Origin: Erythroxylum novogranatense
Lineage: Eukaryota; Streptophyta; Magnoliopsida; Malpighiales; Erythroxylaceae
Direction: 5' to 3'
Assembly: GCA_029891385.1 (NCBI GenBank)
Contig: CM057234.1
Coordinates: 19,020,350-19,084,349 of the forward strand
DNA length: 64,000 nucleotides
Positions 1 through 9,818 of this stretch are shown here, one piece after another. The notes under the pieces were generated by a model that saw nothing but the letters and a program-made list of their open reading frames with translations, was not told where the DNA came from and ran no database searches. How positions within the stretch are numbered: position 1 is the first letter of the stretch; each line of letters opens with the position of its first letter. The translations under genes were made by a program, and so were the position numbers.

Positions 1-456
1 TATTGGTACCAAAGGAATGTAAATCGTCCCTGACGTGATTAAGGGAGGTACCAAAGAAATGGAAACGTACTCATTGGAACATAAGTTGGACTATATGGCA
101 CTGTGGGAAAAAGGTATTAGAGGAATAAAATGTGATAAGTGAATAGGTTCGAAAATACTGAACTGAGTTAAATATCGAAACCAAAGGTAGTAACTATTCT
201 AGAAATGGCAAGTGAGATAGCTAAGAAAATGAGATCGCCAACTAATAGTCTTGTCGAATCCACCTACTGTCCTAAGTGATAATGAGTTAGCCAAATTAGT
301 AACTAAACCACGGACTGAGAGTGGTTACTGTGATCACTTGACAAGTGAATCATTAAGTGGAAAAGTGTATGGGATATGTAGAATCATGTGATTACTGTCA
401 TAGTGAACCGTTGACTGAGAATTTCGAGGACGAAATTCTTATAAGGAGGGGAGAAT
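1..456 (+). mobile_element. 3' end of internal region of Gypsy element A1, with polypurine tract
   Basis: This is the last stretch of a plus-strand long-LTR retrotransposon entering from the left of the window. No coding frame survives. It ends in a polypurine tract (ataaggaggggagaat, 441-456) directly abutting the LTR that starts TGTAACATCCCACC. The bases just before it (atttcgaggacgaaattc) resemble the matching position of the coding Gypsy element C, where the minus strand reads a similar phrase before its own purine tract. I therefore assign A1 to the same Tekay-like chromovirus group. The assignment rests on terminal motifs only, because no domain is visible. Confidence 0.7.
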
Positions 457-1137
457 TGTAACATCCCACCCCCTCCTGGAAGGGTAAAATAGTAAAATTA
501 GCATAGGATGAGACTAATAGGGATGTATGAGTAGTGTCCAGGTATACTGGTACTGGTGCTCAGTGAATTTGTGCACGCGAACTGTTTGGTCATGCATTCA
601 TGACATTCCCGGTAATTGGGCCTAACGGCATTTTATTGTGATTAACGTGGTTATGGGATTTGAAAAATTGTTCGAAAAGCGCTTATTAAGCGTTTTACAT
701 TTTGGGATTTATAGGATTTTTCTGGAATTTTCGGAGAAAATTTGACCGCAAAATCGTAGGTAAATGGCCTAAATGTGTTTTGTTATGAAAATGTGATTTT
801 CGTGATTGAAAAACTTTTTGAAGTGCACTGTTATGTGCTTTACAATTTTAGGGAATTTCAATAATTCTCAAAAAAATGATTTGGGGAAATTCCCGGAAAT
901 TTCCGGACTGAGAAAATTCCAACGAGCTGACTGAGTGAACTGTTTTAAACTGAAAAGGGACTGCTTGATGGCATGAGATTAGTAGATAATGATATTAGCG
1001 AATTATTCTAGAGCCATGATTAGTGTTTAAGTGGGATTAATGAGAGTTTGTGATTAAAGTAGGTTAATTAACTTGATTTTTGTCTTTTCTTATTTGAAAA
1101 TGCCAAGTGTCCTCTTCATTAAAGAAATTTGTCTCTT

Positions 1138-1143
1138 TATATA
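1138..1143 (+). promoter_or_regulatory. TATA box of LTR A1
   Basis: tttatatac lies about 680 bp into the LTR and is followed by a pyrimidine-rich leader (cacgactttcttcttgtctt) and, about 320 bp on, by a consensus donor AG|GTAAGT at 1463/1464. Position and context suit an LTR promoter. It is inferred from the motif only. Confidence 0.45.
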
Positions 1144-2099
1144 CATCATCCACGACTTTCTTCTTGTCTTCCACTTATATTCACGACTCTTCTCTTTGAA
1201 TGGATAAGAAAATTACTTTGAAAGCTAAAAAAATCTCTTCCATCCGTGAGTGCTCCTTTCTCCTTCCATCGTTGGTGTTTGTTCCTCCTTCCTCTTGTTT
1301 CCTTGCTTGCTCTTCTTCTATCCACAATCAAGACCATACTTAAGTCTTGTGAAGATGAGGATTTGTGTATGTGATGGAGTGGTATCCGTAGGTTGGTAAG
1401 TGGTAGAAAGTTGGAGGAGGGGAGCTTGGAAGCTTGAAGAATTTGAAGTTGCAATTTAATTAGGTAAGTTGTTATTTAAGGTTTGAGTTTTAAATATTGT
1501 TTTTACATGGAATTAAATGCCATGATAGTATGGGGGTAGTTAATATAAGGATTTAAAGCATGTATAAGGTTCAGGTAGGTATTAAAGTGATGATTATTAT
1601 GATTTGAAGAAAAGGGGATGAGGTTAGATGAAGATGCATTGAAGTTACTGATGTGATTTGATTTTTGAATTGAACAAGGGTAATTAATTGAGTTTTTAAT
1701 GGAGGAATTAAATGCTGTAAATTTTCAGTGTTAACCCTAATATGTGTATGACTGTATTTATATTTAATTTGTATTTATTTTGATGTCTAGTGATGTGAAA
1801 AAGGAATTAGAAGTGGGTGAACTAAGGTTAACCTTAAATCTGGAAAGTTAGAGTTGAGATTGATGTTACTGTTTTATTCATAACTTATTGTGTAGAAATG
1901 CAAATGAGGTAAGGTTAGTGGCCACTGAAACTTTGGGATGTTGGCTTTAATTTAGTGTGAACTAGGTGTTGTTGAATTTCAATGATAGAAGGGTGAAATT
2001 TTGCATGGAAAGTTACTGTTCCATTGCCTGTGAACAGTAACCGCAACCATGACATCTGAGTTTTGTTGATTTGTATGAATAAATTGAGATGGAATTAGG

Positions 2100-2950
2100 G
2101 AGAATGGTCTTCATGGAAGTTGTAGTATATTTGATTATCTTTCCATTGCTACTGATCTTGCTATTTTTAGAATTGTGTATTGGGAGATATGAATTGATTA
2201 CTAATGACTGGTTTTGAGCATTGTGGATGAAACCTAGCTTAAGTGTGATTTTGTGAGTTTACTGATTGGAGGCAATTTTAACATTTGATGTGGACTGAAT
2301 TGGTGTGAGTAAGCTTCTGAAAAGTTGTAGAGGAAGAGATTACCTTGAAAATGACATATGGTTTGTAATTTTAGAAGTCAGAATTGGGAGTTATGATTTT
2401 CAAAAGTGAACCCTACATTAGGTTATGAGTGGCTGATCATAACAGAAACTTCCATAACAGTTTTGAAATTGTTAGAGATTGAATTGGAGGTTGAGTGCTT
2501 CATGGAAATTGAAGTTTGAGATGTTATCTTTTCAGGGATATAAAGTTCTGAATTTACTGACTTGTATATAGGGAGTTATGCTTGTTGTAAGATTACTGCC
2601 CATATTGAAGGATTTCAAGGACAGTGACATTGAATGAATTAATTGACTGGTTTAGAAATAGAATTTGATTTTGGATTGTTCATGAAAGTTGTAGACCACA
2701 TTGTGGTCTTCTTGAGCATATTTATTTTGTAATTGTTGACTGAAGAGAATAAAGGTTACAGAATTTGTAATGTATTGCACGGTTTTGAGAGGTTGTGAGT
2801 AGGCAGTGGCTTTGACTGGATTTTGTCACCCTTAGGGGTGAGATTGATTTTGTGTTCTACATGAAACTTGTAGAGTTTTTTAATCTTTTCAACGACATAT
2901 GGTTTGTAATTTTCTGAAATGTGTGGGAAGAGTTATGAATGACTGAAGTT
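2100..2950 (+). repeat. Degenerate ~185-bp unit array in LTR A1
   Basis: Five related units start near 2107, 2298, 2487, 2677 and 2855. Each runs roughly: TTCATGAAAGTTGTAGA, then TTATCTTTCCA about 20 bp later, then a T-rich stretch, then GGGAGTTATG. Units are far diverged (I can align them only by these anchors). The same set occurs at the matching place in A2, C and E and, in another place, in the B LTRs. Confidence 0.6.
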
Positions 2951-2988
2951 CAGTTTGGAAAAAGAAGAAAAGGGGAGTAAGCATTTGA

Positions 2989-3160
2989 AACCTCGCCTCA
3001 TGAGGGCGCCGCCTGCAAGTGGCGAGGCTCTCGAATTCCCCTCGAGGGCGATGCCTCATGAGGCAAGGAGCTGAAAGCTCGCTCTCATGAGGGCGAGCCG
3101 TCGCCATGAGGCGAGGAAATCATAAACTCGCGAGGCGACGACTTGCCCTCGCGAGCCAAA
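2989..3160 (+). repeat. CpG-rich imperfect inverted repeats in LTR A1
   Basis: A GC-rich patch in an AT-rich LTR, built from variants of cctcatgagg, gcgag and cctcgc in both orientations. It lies between the unit array and the conserved cgtccgacgtccgattgacc phrase. A2 has its own version at 7190-7330. Confidence 0.6.
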
Positions 3161-3555
3161 AAGGGGAAAAGGAATATATATGTGATTTTTGCTTTAATTT
3201 TGGATTTCTGATTTCTTTGATGTATAACTTTTTCGTCCGACGTCCGATTGACCTGATTCTTGAGGCATCGGATGCATAGAATATTGAATTTCATTTTATG
3301 AGAAAACGGGAATTTTTAGACGAGAATTTGACGTAGCCCCTATTGACGGAACTTGTAAACACTGTTTTATTTAATTGGGGACCTATAAAGGTCCAAATTG
3401 CGCACCGTCAGCGCCTATGGATTTCTAATTTTTGATAGAATTTTTAGTATGGGAAAATATTGAATTAGGACCGGGATTGCCATGAACATGCATATCTCAT
3501 CAACATGAGCACAAATTTCATATTTAGTGACTCGTACTTTTTCTGATTCATATAG

Positions 3556-3622
3556 AGGCCCAATTGGAGCGTCGATTGACCGACGTCACAGAGGCTTTCC
3601 GGCATTAGCTCGGAAGTAATAG
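3556..3622 (+). other. Exon-like 67-nt segment in LTR A1
   Basis: Bounded on the left by a pyrimidine-rich acceptor ending tatAG and on the right by AG|GTGAGT. It reads from aggcccaattgg to cggaagtaatag. The same segment, with the same borders, is 67 nt in A2, 67 nt in C, 63 nt in E and 66 nt in D. Its role as an exon is inferred. Confidence 0.5.
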
Positions 3623-4309
3623 GTGAGTAACCTAGTTGGTTTCTCAAATTTCTGGTTGTGTACATGCTTAACGTGAATTACGTGCAAAGGTGAATTGTAT
3701 GATTTCTGGCATGTATAAAAGTGGATGATTGTATTATATGATTTTACTGTACTGAATGATACTGATATTGATAGACTGGGCTTTATAGCCATTATACTGA
3801 ACACTGCTATACTGGGCTTTATAGCCATATCGTGGATTCACTGATACACTGGGCTTTATAGCCAAACACTGTACATTTACTGCATACTGTACTGCATGCA
3901 TAATTGCATGATCAGATAATGGACGTGCCCCAAGTTGCTATTTTTACTGATAAGAGCTTCGAGCTCTCATACTGTACTGACCGGGCCACGAGCCCGAGGG
4001 GAGAAATCCCTGACGCGTCCCCACTGAACACTGACTGAGCACTTGGGCAATCTTGAATAATCGGAAAGAGTCACATATGCATTGCATTTGCACAAATGAC
4101 CGATACGTGACATATACCGCTTTCATAATGGTATGAATTATCGTGAATGGTTTTCATTCTTATCGACATTGTTATTGGCCATTTATTGGTAATTGATGAT
4201 TTACGGATCGCATCAGACGCCATGGGCGTAATGCATGATTTGAGTGAACCATCGATGATGGTTTTCACCGAGTTCGCAAAACTCACCCAAAATTTGCATC
4301 TATTTTCAG
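3623..4309 (+). other. Intron-like segment in LTR A1 with hairpins
   Basis: The 687-bp segment starts GTGAGTAACCTAG and ends tattttCAG|G. It contains three copies of actgggctttatagcca (3775, 3811, 3848; period 36-37 bp), the short inverted repeats gagcttcgagctc (about 3956) and gggccacgagccc (about 3982), and a hairpin pair at 4247-4284 just before the acceptor. Splicing is inferred from donor and acceptor quality and from repetition in other LTRs. Confidence 0.5.
4247..4284 (+). other. Paired hairpins before the acceptor in LTR A1
   Basis: First hairpin: aaccatc-gat-gatggtt, a perfect 7-bp stem with a 3-nt loop (4247-4263). Second: gagtt...aactc (4270-4284), followed by acccaaaatttgcatctattttcagg. 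The pair recurs in A2, C, D and E. Confidence 0.65.
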
Positions 4310-4722
4310 GTCTCAAGAATACCCCGTTGACACGGAGTATATCTATCGTAGCGAGTAAAGGTTAGAGGTCGGGATCGGTTAGGTTCGCATTAGTGTTTTA
4401 GTAAATTGTATTCCATAAATCTTTGTATAACAAGGCTTTATATTTTTACTGAGCCATTGTGGTATTAATGTTTTACTGCATTGACTGATTGTAATTATTA
4501 CTGGATGACTGTAATAACTGAAACGGGTTTATCTTGAATATAGATTTTATTTACTTACTGTGTTTGCCGTGTGAACGCGGAGTTAATGGCTCCAAAAAGA
4601 AAAAAATAAAAAGTGTGTACTGAATTTTAAATCGACTGATGTAGTACGTCACTCTCGTGGGACGCGGACTCGGATATCACCAACAATATCGGGTTCGGGT
4701 CTTACGGGAGTGGGGTGTTACA

Positions 4723-5639
4723 ATACCACTTCATTTTATCTCTATCTATAGGCCTATCCATTTACCATTTTTGTGTCCATATACACCTAATTCAGTATTT
4801 CCCGATACACCATCAGTAGAAATCATTTGTCTATCTTTTTCCTTACGATTTTATGATACGAATTTCCAACCTCGAAGCACCATAATCACCTAACAATTTC
4901 AGTCTCAAACTGATGCGGTCTAGTTCATAACCATTTCTCGAATTCATTTCAATCTATCTGTACACTTTTACACTGTTACATTCTTTCAGTTCTCAATAAA
5001 CCGTTACAGTACTCTATTGAGCTTCTTTCCATCTCGCTATCATCTTCCGCTTATAATATCTATCGATCTCTAACTCGAATCTGATGAATCAAGATATGCC
5101 CGATTGGACCACTACATTTTACTCACTTCCAATATTTCCCCTTTCATGACATATACGGTCAGAACTGTAATTACCTAACCATCCCGGGCATTTAATTTCA
5201 CTGAGATCCACTATAACCAATATGCTTCCAGATCTCTAATGGACCTCTCCAAGTTCTCAACATCTTCTTTTTTTTTTTTTCTGTCATCATAACATTGTCA
5301 AGTTAATTCGGAAATTCTTAATTAGTCTAGGCCAACACAGTCATTCTACTATCACATATGAGGGTTTCTAACCCAGTACAATATCAACCTTCTTATCCAT
5401 TTTTTTCCTTTATCCTTTCCTAATTGATTCTCCCCTTTTAGGGATTTACACTCTAATCCAATCTCACTCTTCTCTCCCTTAATCACTTGACACTTATGCA
5501 CCCTTAGGCTTTATCCTCGTGTGACTCTGACTAGGGATCAGTTACCACGGTCTGCAACGACGCGACTCAAATGCATGAAACCTATGTTCCAAAGCGTGCC
5601 CGGATACATTACGTATCATCGGGCTCGATACCACCTAAA
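4723..5639 (-). mobile_element. Start of internal region of minus-strand element A2, with primer-binding site
   Basis: Read on the minus strand, the LTR at 5640-9818 ends GGTGTTACA and is followed after a short spacer by tggtatcgagcc (complement of 5622-5633), close to the initiator-Met tRNA primer site tggtatcagagc. This makes 5640-9818 a 5' LTR and this stretch the start of its internal region. No gag frame survives. The stretch ends where A1 abuts it, so A1 probably inserted into A2's interior. A run of T lies at about 5267-5280. Confidence 0.6.
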
Positions 5640-8600
5640 TGTAACACCATCTCCGTAAGACCCGAACCCGATATCGTTGGTGATATCCGAGTCCGTGTCC
5701 CACGAGAGTAGCGTACTACATCAGTCGATTTAAACTTTAGTATCCTTTTTTTTCCTTTTTGTAGCCATTAACTCCACGTTCACACGGCAAACACAAGTAA
5801 GTAAATAAAATCCGTGTTTAATATACACGATTTGATTATTACGGTCATCCAAAGAATAAGTACAATCACCAATGCAATAAAACATTAATACCACAAGGGC
5901 TCAAGAAAATACAATGCCTTGATAGCGGTGATTGCGGAATACATTTTACTAAGACACTAATGCGATAACGAACCGATCCCGACCTCTACCTTTACTCGAC
6001 TACAAGAGACATACTCCGTGTCAACCGGGTATTCTTCAGACCTGAAAAATAGATGCAAATTTTGGGTGAGTTTTGCGAACTCGGTGAGAAACCATCATCG
6101 ATGGTTCACTCAAATCATGCATTACGCCCATGGCGTCTGACCGATAAATCATCAATTACCAATAAATGGCCAATAACAATGTCGAAGAATGAAAACCATT
6201 CACGAGAATTCATACCATTATGAAAGCAAGATATGTCACGTAGCAGGTCATTTGTGCAAATGCAATGCATATGTGACTCTTTCCGATTATTCAATTGTGC
6301 CCAAGTGCTCATCGGTGTTCGATGGGGACGCGTCTGTGATTTCTCCCTCGGGCTCGTGGCGGCCAAGACAAAGATGAGAGCTCAAGCTCTTATCAAGAAA
6401 ATAGCAACTTGGGGCACGCCCATTATCGATCATGCAATTATGCATGCAATGCGATTTAGTAACTATGCGAGATTTGGCTATAAAGCCCGGTGTATCAAGA
6501 ATCCACAATATGGCTATAAAGCCCAAATGTATCGATCATCCACAATATGGCTATAAAAGCAAGTGTTCAAGATGGTAGCTATAAAGCTCAAGATATTGGT
6601 ATCGGTGTCATTCAAGACAAGAAACCATTAAACATGCAATCATCCACTTTTATACATGCCAGAAATCATACAATTCATCTTTGCACGTAATTCACGTTGA
6701 GCATGTAAACAACCAGAAATTTGAGAAACCAACTAGGTTACTCACCTATTGCTTCCGAGCTAATGCCGAAAAGCCTCTGTGACGTCGGTCAATCGACGCT
6801 CCAATTGGACCTCTATATGAATCAGAAAAAGTACGAGTCACTAAATATGAAATTTGTGCTCATGTTGATGAGATATGCATGTTCATGGCAATCCGGTCCT
6901 AATTCAATATTTTCCCATACTAAAATTCTATCAAAATTAGAAATCCATAAGCGCCGACGGCAGCAATTCGGACCTCTATAGGTCCCCAATTAAATAAAAC
7001 AGTGTTTACAAGTTCCGTCAATAGGGCTACGTCAAATTCCGCCTAAAATTCCGTTTTCTCAGAAAATGAAATTAAATATTCAACGAATCCGATGCCTCGA
7101 ATCAGGTCAATCGGACGTCGGACGGAAAGAAATTGACAAAAGAACAAACGGACCATTTAATACAAAAAAAAATCAAAAACGAAGATCGTCCATGCGCTGC
7201 CTCATGGGCGAGGCGCCCGCCCTCGCGAGGCTGATTTACCTCGTTTAAATCGCGAGGGCGAGGCGTCGCCTCATGACCGTCCGTTAATCTCGCCCTCGCA
7301 TGAGGCAAGATGTCGCCCTCGAGACGCGAGTTTCCTATACCGCTTTGCCCTTTTTTCAAATTTCAATCCCAATTTCCAACTACTCTAATTCTTAGCACAC
7401 AAATCAGAAAATACCCACTATACCTCATTGGAAAGCTTATGAAAAGCTCTACAATTCTCAAGAAGACCATAAAATCAATTCCAACCCTAAGGGTGTCAAA
7501 TATCCCATCAAACCTTCTGCCTACTCCAATCCCATTAAAACAGAACAGTACATTTCAAATTTAATAACTCTCATTCTGTTCAGTCAAAAATTGCACAATA
7601 ACTATGTTCATCAAGATCACAATGTTATATCTAACTTTCATGAACAACTAAAAATCCAATTCCATTGTTAACTTGGTCAAATAATTCAATCAATGATGCT
7701 GTCCCTGAAATCATCCAATATGAGCAGTAATATTTCAACAAGCATAACTCTCTGTACACAAGTCAGTAAAATCAGAACTTTATATCCCTGTAAAGATAAC
7801 ATCTCAAAATTCAATTTTCATGAAGCACTCATCATCCAATTCGATCTTTAACAATTTCAAAACTGTTATGGAAACTACTGTTATGATCAGCCATTCATAA
7901 CCTAATGTAGGGTTCACTTTTGCAAAATCATAACTCCCAATTCTCACTTCTAAAAATTACACACCATATATCAATTTCAAGAAAATCTCTTCCTCTACAA
8001 CTTTTCAGAAGCTCACTCACACCAATTCAGTCCACATAAAATGTTAAAATTGCCTCCAATCCGAAAGCTCACAAATTCACACTTAAGCTAGGTTTCATCC
8101 AAAATGCTCAAAACCAGTCAATAGTAATCAGTTCATATCTCTCAATATACAACTCTAAAAATAGCACGATCAGTAGAAATGGAAAGATAATTCAATATGC
8201 TACAACTTTCATGAAGACCATTCTCCCTAATTCCATCTCAATTAATTCAGAAAAATCAACAAAGTTCATATGTTGTGGTTTCGGTTACTGTTCACAAGCA
8301 ATGGAACAGTAACTTTCCATTCAAATATTCACCCTTCTATCATTGAAATTCAACAACACCTATTTCACACTAACTTGAAGCCAACATCCCAAAGTTTAAT
8401 TGGGCACAAACCTTGCCTCATTTGCATATCTACACAATGAGTTATGATTAAAACAGTATACTAGGTCAAAACTCAATTTCCAGTTTTACTTCACCAATTC
8501 ACTTCCTATCATACCAATTCAATTCCTCCTACCATAGGCATCTCATTTTAACACAAAATCAGTCCCTATACCATGCCTACATTCACTAGGAATGACTACC

Positions 8601-9818
8601 TCAATTTGGCAGCACCCTACACAATCATTTCCATGCAAGAAATAACATCAATATTCAATCCAAAACAAGCTAAAAACCAATTTCAACCTTAAGCATTCAT
8701 TATCCTAACACACCATACATTTATTCCCACCAATTTACAACATAATTCTCATCAAATTTATGCATCGATAAGCTTAATAATAACACCAAAATCCCCATTA
8801 AATGCTTCTAACTACCATGGCAATTAACTAAGACATCATTAACACTTTATTGAAAGCTTAACTAAAACACTTACCTATTAGCCTTTTCCCAACCTTCTCT
8901 TCTTCTCTTCAATTCTTTCCTATGCTTTCAAACTAACTCTACCAAGACCAAGCATGCATCTCCTCAGCATCTAACTTTGATGGAATAAGTGATAAGAGGT
9001 ATCTTGAATTTGTGGAGAAAGATTAAAAAAAAGGAGCAAAATTCGATGGATATGTAAGGAGAAGTGTATGCTTGGATGAGTTATTCCAAAGGCTATTAAT
9101 TTCATCTTTTCTTGCTTTGAAGCAAGCAAAACCGATAAGATGAAGAGAGAGCATTAAATGAGGCTTTTGGTGGCAATTTTTCATTAGGCCACATGTGGAA
9201 AGAAAAGTCAAAATATTGATTTTCTAATTCAGATAAAAATTTACCCCAATCAACTCCAATGACCCTACTTTCAGTTCCAAAATAATATACCCAATAATAT
9301 AGTGCCATTGGGTAGCAACTTTTGCTACCGAAAATCGATCGGTTCGCCAATTGATGATTTTATCCGGTCCGGAAATTTCCCCGAATTATTTTTCTGAGAA
9401 TTAATGAAATTCCCCAAAATTATAAAACATGTAACAGTGCACTCCAAATAATTTTTCAATCACGAAAATCACCTTTTCTACTCCAAAACAAGTTTAGGCC
9501 AGTTACCGGCAACTTTGCCGGTCCGGGAATTTTCTCCGGAAAATTCCAGAAAAATTCCTATAAATCCCAAAAAAATGTAAAACGCTTAATAGCGCACTCA
9601 GAACAATTTTTCAAATCTCATAACCACGTTAATCACAATAAAATACCGTTAGGCCCAATTACCGGGAATGTCATGAATGCATATACTGTGATTCCATATA
9701 CACAATTGATACCGTGTATCAGTCCTATTATGCATGAACAGTAATGATTATTCCTTATCAATCCCATCCTATACCAATTTTACTATTTTACCCTTCCAGG
9801 AGGGGGTGGGATGTTACA
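5640..9818 (-). repeat. 5' LTR of Gypsy element A2 (4,179 bp)
   Basis: This is the inverted relative of the A1 LTR: minus-strand start TGTAACATCCCACCCCC at 9818, end GGTGTTACA at 5640. The same parts appear in the same order: GTAAGT donor (8874/8875), ~185-bp units (about 7380-8290), CpG-rich patch (7190-7330), the tccgacgtccgattgacc phrase (about 7100-7125), a 67-nt exon-like segment (6746-6812) and an intron-like segment (6042-6745). The flank at the right is tcatg (9819-9823), inside the B1 LTR. Confidence 0.85.
6042..6745 (-). other. Intron-like segment in LTR A2
   Basis: On the minus strand it starts GTGAGTAACCTAG and ends atttttCAG|G (704 bp). It carries four copies of tggctataaagccc or close variants (6475, 6511, 6548, 6575), the complement of the A1 repeat, and the same hairpin pair near the acceptor end (about 6067-6107). 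The adjoining exon-like segment is 6746-6812. Confidence 0.5.

Larger units (their letters stand above)
457..4722 (+). repeat. 3' LTR of Gypsy element A1 (4,266 bp)
   Basis: The LTR begins TGTAACATCCC after the purine tract and ends GGGGTGTTACA, so it has the TG...CA ends of an LTR with short terminal inversions. Internal order: a TATA box near 1138, a GTAAGT donor-like site at 1464, five diverged units of about 185 bp (about 2107-2950), a CpG-rich patch (2989-3160), the conserved phrase cgtccgacgtccgattgacc (3227-3246), a 67-nt exon-like segment, and an intron-like segment with hairpins. It is related, inverted, to 5640-9818. The small reading frames inside are not conserved in related copies and are not genes. 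Confidence 0.85.

Noticed and set aside
1146..1454. Open frames of 60-100 codons scattered through the long LTRs
   Set aside because: Low-complexity, not conserved between LTR copies, and many lie across the proposed leader or intron-like segments. No domain is recognisable.
3775..3866. CRISPR-like regular repeats (actgggctttatagcca, period 36-37 bp)
   Set aside because: Only three copies, inside a plant LTR, with related copies in A2 and D at the same LTR position. They are short hairpin repeats, not a CRISPR array.
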